The position numbers were made by a program, and so were the translations under genes. A stretch of DNA of 64,000 bases, from assembly GCF_041770905.1 (NCBI RefSeq), contig NZ_JBEUWX010000002.1, positions 868,001 through 932,000 on the forward strand. The letters are read 5' to 3'. Shown here one piece after another: positions 17,318-25,725 of this stretch (position 1 is its first letter; each line of letters opens with the position of its first letter). Source of the stretch: Propionivibrio hellwigii. GTDB taxonomy: Bacteria; Pseudomonadota; Gammaproteobacteria; Burkholderiales; Rhodocyclaceae. The notes under the pieces are model-generated. The model did not search any database, was not told where the DNA came from, and saw only the letters and a list, made by a program, of their open reading frames with translations.

Positions 17318-19375
17318 TCAGGTCGCCAGCGGCAACATCGGCACGATCATCAGCGCCACAATGTTGATGATCTTGATCAGCGGATTGACTGCCGGACCTG
17401 CCGTATCTTTGTAAGGATCGCCAACCGTATCGCCCGTCACCGACGCTTTGTGCGCCTCCGAACCTTTGCCGCCGAAGTGGCCGTCTTCAATATATTTCTT
17501 GGCGTTATCCCAGACACCGCCGCCGGTCGTCATCGAAATGGCGACGAACAGGCCGGTAATGATCGTCCCCATCAGCAAGCCGCCCAGCGCTTTCGGCCCG
17601 AGCAACATGCCGAGCAGTACGGGAACACCAACCGGCAGCAGCGAAGGCAGGATCATTTCGCGGATGGCCGCCGATGTCAGAATACCGACCGCGCGTGAAT
17701 AATCAGGCTTCGCAGTACCGTCCATAATGCCGCGGATTTCCTTGAACTGACGGCGCACTTCAAGAACGACCGCAGCGGCGGCACGACCGACCGACTCCAT
17801 CGCCATGGCGCTGAAAAGATAGGGAATCAGACCGCCGATGAAAAGGCCGATGATAACCATATGATCGGAGAGATCGAAAGTCGTCACGAAATTCCGCGCT
17901 TCCAGCGCATGTGTGTAATCGGCAAACAGCACCAGCGCCGCCAGCCCGGCCGAACCGATGGCATAGCCCTTGGTGACGGCCTTGGTCGTATTACCGACGG
18001 CATCGAGCGGATCGGTCACATCACGCACTTCCTGCGGCAGCCCCGACATTTCGGCGATGCCCCCCGCGTTATCGGTAATCGGCCCATACGCATCAAGCGC
18101 CACAATGATGCCGGTCATCGACAGCATCGAGGTCGCCGCGATGGCAATACCGTATAGTCCCGCCCACTGGTGCGTCAGATAAATCGCCAGGCTGACACAG
18201 ACGACGGGCATCGCCGTCGCCTTCATCGAAATCCCCAGCCCTGCGATGATATTGGTGCCATGACCGGTCGTCGAGGCTTCCGCCACATGCTTGACCGGCG
18301 AGAAATCAGTGCCGGTGTAATACTCGGTAATCCAGACCAGCAGCCCCGTCAGCACCAGTCCGACAACCGCCGAAGCAAAAATATTGAACGAGGCGAGCAC
18401 GCTGCCATCGGCCAAGGTCACGCCTTCGCCGAGCAGGCTGCTCGTCACCGGATAAAAAGCCGCCAGCGCCAGACCGCCGGCCACCGCCAGCCCGCGATAG
18501 AGCGCGTTCATGATCTTTCCGCCCTCATTCGCCTTGACAAAAAAGCAGCCCGCAATTGAAGCGAGAATCGAAATGCCCCCCAGCACCAAGGGGTAGATCA
18601 CCAGCCCGTCGTTCGCATTCGCTACACCCTTGAGCATCATGGCGCCAAGCACCATCGTCGCCACCACAGTCACGGCGTAGGTTTCGAACAAATCAGCGGC
18701 CATGCCAGCGCAATCGCCGACATTATCGCCCACGTTATCGGCGATCACAGCCGGATTACGCGGATCATCCTCAGGAATCCCCGCCTCGACCTTACCCACA
18801 AGGTCCGCGCCGACATCGGCCCCCTTGGTAAAAATGCCGCCGCCCAGACGGGCAAAAATCGAAATCAACGAACCGCCGAAAGCCAGCCCAACCAGCGGCT
18901 CGACGGCGCGATGAAAGTCGCCGCTGCTGTTCAGCAGGCAGGCGTAATAGCCGGCCACGCCGAGCAGGCCAAGCCCAACCACCAGCATGCCGGTAATCGC
19001 GCCACCCTTGAAAGCTACGGCCAGTGCCGGCGCAATGCCGCGCCGCGCCGCTTCGGCCGTGCGCACATTGGCGCGCACCGAAACGTTCATGCCGACATAG
19101 CCCGCCGCGCCGGACAGCAACGCACCGAGTACAAAACCAACGGCCATCAGCTTTCCGAGAAAAACACCGATCAGCACAGCCAGCACGACGCCGACAAGCG
19201 CAATCATCGAATACTGGCGATTCAGATAGGCCGACGCCCCGATCTGAATCGCATGTGCAATTTCCTGCATTTTTTCATTCCCCGGCGACAGCGAAATCAC
19301 CCACCGAGTCATGAATAGTCCATAAATTACCGCAACGACTGCGCACGCCAGCGCAAATAAAAGACCTGCCGACAT
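17318..19375 (-). CDS. hppA: Membrane-bound H+-translocating pyrophosphatase
   Basis: A 685-residue multi-spanning pump that couples PPi hydrolysis to proton export. The PPi-binding motifs DVGADLVGKVEAGIPEDDP and NVGDNVGDCAGMAADLFE are intact, as is a C-terminal DNAKKYIE(D)G segment. The sequence GNTTKA (in DAVGNTTKAVTKGYA) carries the lysine that marks K+-independent H+-pumping enzymes; K+-dependent relatives have alanine there. I start at ATG 19375, preceded by GGGGAG; a 47-residue upstream extension lacks membrane or family character. The gene is monocistronic, with a strong terminator. The enzyme suits an energy-limited or anaerobic lifestyle, in line with rquA (inference). Confidence 0.95.
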   Translation of the reverse strand: MSAGLLFALACAVVAVIYGLFMTRWVISLSPGNEKMQEIAHAIQIGASAYLNRQYSMIALVGVVLAVLIGVFLGKLMAVGFVLGALLSGAAGYVGMNVSVRANVRTAEAARRGIAPALAVAFKGGAITGMLVVGLGLLGVAGYYACLLNSSGDFHRAVEPLVGLAFGGSLISIFARLGGGIFTKGADVGADLVGKVEAGIPEDDPRNPAVIADNVGDNVGDCAGMAADLFETYAVTVVATMVLGAMMLKGVANANDGLVIYPLVLGGISILASIAGCFFVKANEGGKIMNALYRGLAVAGGLALAAFYPVTSSLLGEGVTLADGSVLASFNIFASAVVGLVLTGLLVWITEYYTGTDFSPVKHVAEASTTGHGTNIIAGLGISMKATAMPVVCVSLAIYLTHQWAGLYGIAIAATSMLSMTGIIVALDAYGPITDNAGGIAEMSGLPQEVRDVTDPLDAVGNTTKAVTKGYAIGSAGLAALVLFADYTHALEARNFVTTFDLSDHMVIIGLFIGGLIPYLFSAMAMESVGRAAAAVVLEVRRQFKEIRGIMDGTAKPDYSRAVGILTSAAIREMILPSLLPVGVPVLLGMLLGPKALGGLLMGTIITGLFVAISMTTGGGVWDNAKKYIEDGHFGGKGSEAHKASVTGDTVGDPYKDTAGPAVNPLIKIINIVALMIVPMLPLAT

Positions 19376-20208
19376 AGATCTCCCCAGTGAAAAGAAAGAG
19401 GCAACGCCCCAAACAAAGCAATGCCCGCATGAATTCATGCCAAGGGACAGGCCTGATTCACGCGCAGCGTCCCCGGCCGAACGCCTGGGGCGCACCACAA
19501 CCGACTGTAACGCCACAGGAAGTTAACAGGAATGATTCTACGACAATCCTTCAGACCGCCGAAACGACTACAAACAAACCTACGGAAAACCACAATCCAC
19601 GGCGTTTCATCCGCCACAAAAACCATACCTACGTAGAAAACCAATCCCGAAAATCGCAATGGCATGGCTACAACGCCAAGCTGCCTGGCCCGATGCCCGC
19701 GTGGATTGGGCATTTCCGCCACGATAGCTCTGGAATCCGCGTCAATACTGGGCTGGCGGGCAGGCATGCCGGAAACCCGCGTAAACAGTGGGCTAGCGGG
19801 TAGGTTGCCCGGAAACGCCCAATCTACGCCGACCTCCGGCCAGCCGTTAAAAACGCGCATCAACCAATCACTGGCTATCAGTTTATTTCGATGGGCCGGC
19901 GCCAGTCCACCGTGCTGTCTGTCTCGCGAATCCGGAAATTCGCAAACAACAGGCAGACCTCGAACAACCAATCCCTGCAGAGGGTTGTGACTTCTCCCAC
20001 CATCCCCACTTGCTTAAACAATTGCGATTTAAGGTTGACTCTGGCTCAGCAAACGGCGTTGACAGCGATCCAAGACAAGCAGAACGGCAGCACACCTTGG
20101 TCTCGTTCCCTGCCTCATTCCCTTCTAATTGCCCCTCCGCATACAAGAACTATCTGGTGATCGGTAAATGCGCACGCGCATCAAATAAAATCAACAATGC
20201 CTGCCATT
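19376..20208. other. hppA-KAP intergenic region with 39-bp repeats
   Basis: About four units of the 39-bp repeat family occupy 19688-19850 (for example GCCCGCGTGGATTGGGC and AACCCGCGTAAACAGTGGGC). Here they resemble the rhs-internal subtype, with GGGCTAGCGGGTAGG. The rest is unique sequence in which I see no supported gene. Confidence 0.5.
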
Positions 20209-21606
20209 TCACTGTGGTTCCACCATGGCCGCCAGATCAATTTTTTTAGCCACACTGACCAGCCTGATCTCCCCACGAAAGCCACCAGTTAGTTTCTCTA
20301 TCATGCCCAGAAGATCAGAAGCATGCCGCCGCTCCTCCGGCAACTTGCCGTCTTTAATCTCTTTGCACAGTTGCGTCATTCTTTTCTGACAGCGATCATG
20401 ATTAGGATCGAACGCTATCAGGTAGGCGTCAATTATGATGCCAGCCCGTCCGGTTCTGAATTTTTCTCCATTGGGAAGAGAACACAGGTATTCCATCACC
20501 GTCTCTGCGGAGGCTTCTCCGGAAACCACTCTAGAAAACAGATCAGGTTTGTTGGATCGTAAAACGATCAGTAGCGCAACCAGGATCGGATCCAGATAAT
20601 GATTCTCGGGTGTCTGATCCATCACGACCCGGAGTCGGGTGATGCACCTTTCACGTGCGCGGAGAGAAAGCCCAACGGCATCTGCCAGCATCGTGAAGAA
20701 TTCGACGAAATTCTCCTTGTCATAAACGGTCTCTTGGTTTTTGCGTTTTGCAAAAACAGGCACCAGCCCAAAACGCTCAATCAGCGCCTCCGTATAACGC
20801 TCAGGGTGCACTGCAGGAATGCCATACTCCAGATCGATGAACCGGCGCAAGTATTCCGGAGCATTGATGCCTGAGCCATACACAGCAGCTGTGATAGCTT
20901 CGAGTTGCTGCTTGTCTATAGAAAGCACAAACACGATGTTTTGGATGTCAAAAAGATGTTTGATTCGCTCAAGCAACTTGATAGCAAAAGTCGGTCGACA
21001 GCGATCCAGCTCGTCAATAAAGAACACCAGATTTGGTTTCTTGCCAACGTTGGGAAGCTGCTTTACCGCTGCTTCAAGTTCAGCCCGGAATTTTTTGAGC
21101 AGCTCGATCTCCTGATTGAATGCATCGACAATGTCCGCCACTGTATTGGCAGTCAATTCCGAGGCGATAGCTTCGTACTCTTTCTCAAGGTCCAGTGCAC
21201 CGAGGGTTGACGCCTTGATCGCGGCCATCACCCAGCGTTTAGCCAGCAGCGTGGTGACCTTCTTGACGGTTTTCAGGCGCGACCTGAAATTGTTCGCAGC
21301 TTCCTCTCCACCAAAATCAATTCTGTCAATCGACGAGACCAGCGCCACCAATGGGTCTGTGATGTAGTCCACCTTCCAGGCATTGAAATAGACGCACTGA
21401 AACTCCTTTCTTTGAAGATCTGCTATCAGCATTCGAACTAGAGTAGTTTTGCCCGATCCCCATGGAGAATCGAGCGCCATCACAAAAGGGCCGTTTAGAC
21501 GCCCAATCAGTTCTGAAAGAAATTCAACAACAGGCCGTCGATCAAGTGAGTCATACTGGAATGGGTTGTCCTCTGGTACATCAAGATCGTTGATTCGATA
21601 AGTCAT
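20209..21606 (-). CDS. KAP-family P-loop NTPase
   Basis: A 465-residue P-loop ATPase. Walker A is DSPWGSGKTTLV (about residue 46), and Walker B is LVFFIDELDRCRP (about 193), the KAP signature. FVLSIDKQQLEAI follows as sensor-like sequence. Many KAP proteins carry membrane helices between the Walker motifs; I see none that is convincing here. Bacterial KAP NTPases are often horizontally acquired and some belong to defence loci; this one stands alone with no effector partner beside it, so a role is not assignable. Base composition is lower in GC than the adjoining hppA and kdsB genes, consistent with transfer. Confidence 0.8.
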   Translation of the reverse strand: MTYRINDLDVPEDNPFQYDSLDRRPVVEFLSELIGRLNGPFVMALDSPWGSGKTTLVRMLIADLQRKEFQCVYFNAWKVDYITDPLVALVSSIDRIDFGGEEAANNFRSRLKTVKKVTTLLAKRWVMAAIKASTLGALDLEKEYEAIASELTANTVADIVDAFNQEIELLKKFRAELEAAVKQLPNVGKKPNLVFFIDELDRCRPTFAIKLLERIKHLFDIQNIVFVLSIDKQQLEAITAAVYGSGINAPEYLRRFIDLEYGIPAVHPERYTEALIERFGLVPVFAKRKNQETVYDKENFVEFFTMLADAVGLSLRARERCITRLRVVMDQTPENHYLDPILVALLIVLRSNKPDLFSRVVSGEASAETVMEYLCSLPNGEKFRTGRAGIIIDAYLIAFDPNHDRCQKRMTQLCKEIKDGKLPEERRHASDLLGMIEKLTGGFRGEIRLVSVAKKIDLAAMVEPQ

Positions 21607-21822
21607 GCTGTTTTCCTAAAACCAATACGTCACCGACAAATTTTCGGTGCGCAGAATAAGGATGGTAAAAATTGGCATTCCACCCAGAGCTCAGGGTTTA
21701 AAGAGAGAAGAGAGTAATGAAGGCTTTTTTGCAGCAGTTAAAACCACATGGTTTTGACAACCAGAACAGGCTGCTTGCGATTACGCGTCTGCAGATAAAA
21801 ATAACTGCGTCGCCCCAGCCCT

Positions 21823-22635
21823 CTAAGCTTCACCGCGGCCATCGGCCGCGGTAGAAAAAGCCCCCTGCATCCGTTTTGCATCTTCGGGCGTATCGACGCC
21901 GGGCAGCGGCGGATGATCGACGATCATCACACTGATGCGAAAGCCGTTGCTGAGCGCACGCAACTGTTCGAGCGCCTCGAAGCGCTCCAGCGGCGACGGC
22001 GGCAGATGCGCGAAAGCGCGCAGGAAGTGTGCCCGATAAGCATACAGCCCCACATGCCTGTAGGCGGGCAAACCTGCCGGCAGAGAAAACTTGCCGTTTT
22101 CTCCGCTAAAGTGGTCGCGCGCATAGGGAATCGGCGCACGCGAAAAATAAAGCGCATCACCATCTTCCCGGCAGGTCAGCTTGACGACATTGGGGTTGAA
22201 AAAATCGGCGGCATCGCCTAGCGGACAACCCAGCGTGGCAATATCCGCACCGCTGTCCGCCAGATGCTGCGCTGTGCGTGCAATCAACGCCGGATCGATC
22301 AGCGGTTCGTCGCCCTGCACATTGACGATGATCGTATCGTCGCTCCAGCCGCGCTGTTCGACGACTTCGGCCAGACGGTCGGTTCCCGTCGGGTGATCGG
22401 TACGCGTCATCAGCGCTGATAAACCGTGTTGTTTCACCGCTGCCAGCACCTCGGCATGGTCAGTGGCCACCCAGACTTCCTCGGCGCCCGACAATAGGCC
22501 GCGCTCGGCCACGCGAACAACCATCGGTTTACCGCCAAGATCAAGCAGCGGTTTGGCCGGCAGGCGGGTCGATGCGTAACGCGCCGGCACCACAATCTTG
22601 AACGGCATCGGTGAATCTGCCTGCGCACGCATCAT
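21823..22635 (-). CDS. kdsB: 3-deoxy-manno-octulosonate cytidylyltransferase
   Basis: A 270-residue CMP-Kdo synthetase that activates Kdo for lipopolysaccharide inner core. It carries VVPARYASTRLPAKPL, ATDHAEV, DEPLIDP and QGDEP-type motifs. The start at 22635 overlaps the stop of the Trm112 gene as ATGA, suggesting translational coupling. An ATG nine codons later (22608) would give the more family-typical N-terminus MPFKIVVPARY, so either may be used. It is the last gene of the exbB-exbD-lpxK-Trm112-kdsB series. Confidence 0.95.
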   Translation of the reverse strand: MMRAQADSPMPFKIVVPARYASTRLPAKPLLDLGGKPMVVRVAERGLLSGAEEVWVATDHAEVLAAVKQHGLSALMTRTDHPTGTDRLAEVVEQRGWSDDTIIVNVQGDEPLIDPALIARTAQHLADSGADIATLGCPLGDAADFFNPNVVKLTCREDGDALYFSRAPIPYARDHFSGENGKFSLPAGLPAYRHVGLYAYRAHFLRAFAHLPPSPLERFEALEQLRALSNGFRISVMIVDHPPLPGVDTPEDAKRMQGAFSTAADGRGEA

Positions 22636-22811
22636 TCAAGCTCGCTTTCTTCCAACGCACGCGCTTCGTCTTCCAGCATGACCGGGATATCGTCGCGAAT
22701 CGGGAAAGCCAGTCGACACGGCTTGCAAACCAGTTCCGCCGCAGTTTTACGGTAAATCAGGTCGGCCTTGCAGACCGGACAAACGAGAACATCAAGCAGG
22801 CGTGCATCCAT
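22632..22811 (-). CDS. Trm112 family protein (YbaR/YcaR type)
   Basis: A 59-residue protein read by hand from the minus strand. It starts MDARLLDVLVCPVCKADL and carries CPVC plus VCKPC, the two Cys pairs of the Trm112-like zinc ribbon, then AFPIRDDIPVML, also family-typical. In many Proteobacteria this small gene sits between lpxK and kdsB, exactly as here. It overlaps the lpxK 3' end by about 20 bp, and its TGA overlaps the kdsB ATG. Its exact role in bacteria is unclear. Confidence 0.92.
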   Translation of the reverse strand: MDARLLDVLVCPVCKADLIYRKTAAELVCKPCRLAFPIRDDIPVMLEDEARALEESELE

Positions 22812-23862
22812 CGAGTTTCTCCACGAGCAGTCTCAGCAGCTGCGGCGCATCTTCGTCATCGAACTGCGCATCGACCGGCAATACCCAAGCCTCATCCCAA
22901 GCCTCATGCACGGGCAGCGCGGCGCATTTTACCGCATCTTTTTCAGTCATCAGCAGCACGCCATCCCGCGCAAAATCAAGGTCTGCGAGCGTATAACGGT
23001 GATGATCGGGAAATGGATGTTCGGTAAATTCCAGACCCAGCGTCGCCAGCTGTGCAAAAAAACGACATGGATCCCCAATGCCTGCCAGCGCATGCAAACG
23101 CCTGCCACGCAATGCCACCGCCGGACAATGGATATTCGGATCATGCAGCGCATAAAAATTACCTGCCGCCAAATGCATGGAAAATTGCGGCGGCAGCTCC
23201 CCGGGGAAATGGCATTCCGGCGCGCAATTCCAGACGATAGCCGTCGCTCCCCGCAGGCGCATCAGCGGCTCGCGCAACGGCCCGGCCGGCAACAGATGGC
23301 CGTTGCCAACGCCGCGCCCGTCAAACATGACGACTTCAGCACAACGACGCAGGCGGTAATGCTGCAAACCATCGTCGGCAATGATCACATTGCATTGCGG
23401 ATGCGCCGCTAGCAACGCTTCCCCCGCGGCCGCCCGGTCGCGTCCAACATATACCGGCACCTGGCAACGCCGGGCGAGCAGCACGGGCTCATCGCCCGCC
23501 AGCGCAGCCGGTGTGTCGGGTACCACGGCCATAACGCCGCCCATGCCATCGGCACTCCCCGCGGCAATCTGTTGCCCGCCGTAACCACGGCTAATTACGC
23601 TCGGCCGCCAGCCGCGCGCACGCAACTGGCTGACCAGCCAGATGACGAAAGGTGTTTTGCCGCTACCGCCGACCGTCAAATTACCGACGACAATGACGGG
23701 AACGGGAAGCTGCCGGGAGCGCAGCCAACCTGACCGGAACAGCCCGCGCCGCACTGCGGAAATCCCACGAAACAGCCAGGAAAACGGCAACAGTAGCCAT
23801 AACGGCCACGCAAGTCGGGCGCGATACCACAAATGGGGAAGAGAACGCGCCAGCCAGTTCAT
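22792..23862 (-). CDS. lpxK: Tetraacyldisaccharide 4'-kinase
   Basis: A 356-residue inner-membrane-associated kinase that phosphorylates the 4' position of the lipid A disaccharide. A hydrophobic N-terminal anchor (LAWPLWLLLPFSWLF) is followed by the P-loop VGNLTVGGSGKTPFV, then ISRGYGG, GDEPVLLARR and IIADDGLQHYRL. I start at ATG 23862 (MNWLARSLPHLWY), the usual LpxK opening; a longer frame to 23931 adds a proline/glycine-rich segment with no support. It overlaps the Trm112 gene downstream and follows exbD by 119 bp. Confidence 0.94.
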   Translation of the reverse strand: MNWLARSLPHLWYRARLAWPLWLLLPFSWLFRGISAVRRGLFRSGWLRSRQLPVPVIVVGNLTVGGSGKTPFVIWLVSQLRARGWRPSVISRGYGGQQIAAGSADGMGGVMAVVPDTPAALAGDEPVLLARRCQVPVYVGRDRAAAGEALLAAHPQCNVIIADDGLQHYRLRRCAEVVMFDGRGVGNGHLLPAGPLREPLMRLRGATAIVWNCAPECHFPGELPPQFSMHLAAGNFYALHDPNIHCPAVALRGRRLHALAGIGDPCRFFAQLATLGLEFTEHPFPDHHRYTLADLDFARDGVLLMTEKDAVKCAALPVHEAWDEAWVLPVDAQFDDEDAPQLLRLLVEKLDGCTPA

Positions 23863-23981
23863 GGACGCCCACTCCAATCGGTCCGGCGGAACACCCAAGG
23901 AAGCCGGATGGCAGCCGCCAGAGGCAGGCACGAATGAAGCATCAACGCCGCACGAAATGTACGAAACGATAAAAACGGCAA

Positions 23982-24401
23982 TCAGCGCGGCGGAGACTGG
24001 GTCGCAAAAGAGATATGCGGATACCCGGCCGCCTGTGCCGCCTGCATGACATCGATAACGCTCTGGTGCGTCGCCTTGGCGTCAGCATTGACGATGATGA
24101 GCGGCTCAGTCATGCCGCCGGCGGCACGACGCAAGGCGGCGCTGATCGAATCAACGTCGTTGGCAGACAGCGGCGACTTGTTGATCATGACCTGGCCGTT
24201 CGCCGTCACGGCGATATGGATTTCATTCGGCTGTTCGCTCTTCTTTTCGGCGTCCGCCGTCGGCAGGTTGATTTCCAGGCCGGAAAATCTGGCATACGTC
24301 GTCGTCAGCATCAGAAAAATGATGATGACCAGCAACACGTCGATCATCGGAATTAGGTTGATTTCCGGCTCATCCTGGGTATTGCCGCGTCGAAAATTCA
24401 T
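23982..24401 (-). CDS. exbD: Biopolymer transport protein ExbD
   Basis: A 139-residue protein with one N-terminal membrane helix (LIPMIDVLLVIIIFLMLT) carrying the functional aspartate in PMIDVLLV, then a periplasmic domain. Together with ExbB it forms the proton-driven motor that energises TonB or a related system. It starts nine bases after the exbB stop. No tonB gene is adjacent. In this lpxK-linked context the pair is common in betaproteobacteria. Confidence 0.93.
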   Translation of the reverse strand: MNFRRGNTQDEPEINLIPMIDVLLVIIIFLMLTTTYARFSGLEINLPTADAEKKSEQPNEIHIAVTANGQVMINKSPLSANDVDSISAALRRAAGGMTEPLIIVNADAKATHQSVIDVMQAAQAAGYPHISFATQSPPR

Positions 24402-24410
24402 GCCTGCCTC

Positions 24411-25019
24411 TCAGCCCTTGCGTTCGCCGTGAATGACTTCGACCAGGCGCAAAGCCTGCTGCTGCATTTCGACGAGGTAACCATTGACCTGCCCGCGGAA
24501 ATGCCGCCAGAAAATCATACTGGGAATGGCAATCACCAGACCGAACCCGGTGTTGTACAGCGCAATCGAAATGCCATGTGCGAGCTGGGCCGGGTTACTG
24601 CCGGTCGGCGCCTGCGAGCCAAAAATCTCGATCATCCCGACGACCGTACCGAACAACCCCATCAGCGGGCTGATCGAAGCGATCGTACCCAGCGTCGTCA
24701 GGTAGCGTTCCAACTCATGCGCCACCATATTACCGGCTTCCTCGACCGACTCACGCATCACTTCGCGCGGGCTTTTAACGTTGCGCAACCCCGCCGCCAG
24801 AATCCGGCCCAGCGGCGAATCATTTTCCAGCGCGTCCAGCTTCTCTTTATTGATTTTGCCCTGACGATATTCACCGACCGCCTGCTGCAACAGCCCATCC
24901 GGCATGATTTTGGAACGCCGCAATGCAATCAGGCGTTCAATGATCAGGGCAACTGCGACGATTGAAGCAAAAAGCAAGGGCCAGATCGGCCACCCGGCAG
25001 CAAGGATGATGGAAAACAC
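24411..25019 (-). CDS. exbB: MotA/TolQ/ExbB proton channel protein
   Basis: A 202-residue protein with three membrane spans: an N-terminal one at about residues 8-28 and two in the C-terminal half around ISPLMGLFGTVVGMIEIF and GFGLVIAIPSMIFWRHF. The GLFGTVVGMI motif is the family signature. It is the first gene of the exbB-exbD-lpxK-Trm112-kdsB series; a 700-bp intergenic region lies upstream. Subunit choice between ExbB and TolQ is made on the paired ExbD. Confidence 0.92.
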   Translation of the reverse strand: MFSIILAAGWPIWPLLFASIVAVALIIERLIALRRSKIMPDGLLQQAVGEYRQGKINKEKLDALENDSPLGRILAAGLRNVKSPREVMRESVEEAGNMVAHELERYLTTLGTIASISPLMGLFGTVVGMIEIFGSQAPTGSNPAQLAHGISIALYNTGFGLVIAIPSMIFWRHFRGQVNGYLVEMQQQALRLVEVIHGERKG

Positions 25020-25725
25020 GCTTTTCTCCAGAAACTTTTTCAGGGGCGAACTTTAGCCTGTGGCGTTCTGCTCGGCAAGTCTTTTGCCGGTTTTTCATTG
25101 CTTTTGTCATTGCTGCACGCCACACCCACCCTTGGCGCACAACACATTTTGCGGAAAAGAGGCGAGCTACGACGTGTCATTATGCAATTGTGCGCAGGTC
25201 ATGCGGGAAATCCGTTTATTCACAAAATCTGTGGATAACTTTGTGATTTATCGCTGAACAATCTCCTCAAACCCCGTCCAGACAAGGCTTTCGTTTACGT
25301 CGCCCTGAAAATAAGCAAAAAATAAAAATCTATTTAAATCAAATGATTAAAATTTAATACAGAAATATCAATATCTTACCTACCCTATACCTGACAATTT
25401 TCGGCACATCCGGACATCCCGCCTAAAAATGTGCATAAAACCGTTGATTTGGCAATTTAATGCCGCTATCCCGCACAGAATGCTGCATGAACATGGCTCC
25501 GGTACCGGAATAAACGCCGGGGTGGACATGAAACGCAGGCATCAAACCCATCGGTATCCCTAAATTCACACTTAGCCCATACTTTTACGGCTCGGCCGCC
25601 TCAATGACGTTCATGTGCTCTCGTCGTTCCTTTCTGGTCTCTTTCTTTTTGATCACTTTCTTTTTCCCTTCTCCCCACCTTTCCCTTTTTCTCGCAACGC
25701 TCTAAATTCCCTCTAAAATGGGCGC
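25020..25725. other. exbB-xseA intergenic region
   Basis: A 706-bp gene-free stretch between divergent genes. It holds three matches to the DnaA box TTATNCACA (25216-25224 direct; 25230-25238 and 25430-25438 inverted) and an AT-rich tract at 25310-25378. A pyrimidine-rich tract lies at 25622-25688, ahead of xseA. No RNA gene is recognised. Confidence 0.6.
25216..25438. promoter_or_regulatory. DnaA-box cluster with AT-rich tract
   Basis: TTATTCACA at 25216-25224, TGTGGATAA at 25230-25238 (TTATCCACA on the minus strand) and TGTGCATAA at 25430-25438 (TTATGCACA on the minus strand) all fit the consensus exactly. About 70 bp of A/T-dominated sequence lies between the second and third. This could be a DnaA-regulated promoter or a DnaA-binding reservoir; see findings for why an origin is disfavoured. 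Confidence 0.45.

Noticed and set aside
25020..25725. Chromosomal replication origin at the DnaA-box cluster
   Set aside because: No dnaA, dnaN, gyrB or rpmH nearby, and strand composition sampled on both sides does not switch sign. Kept only as a regulatory-site candidate.
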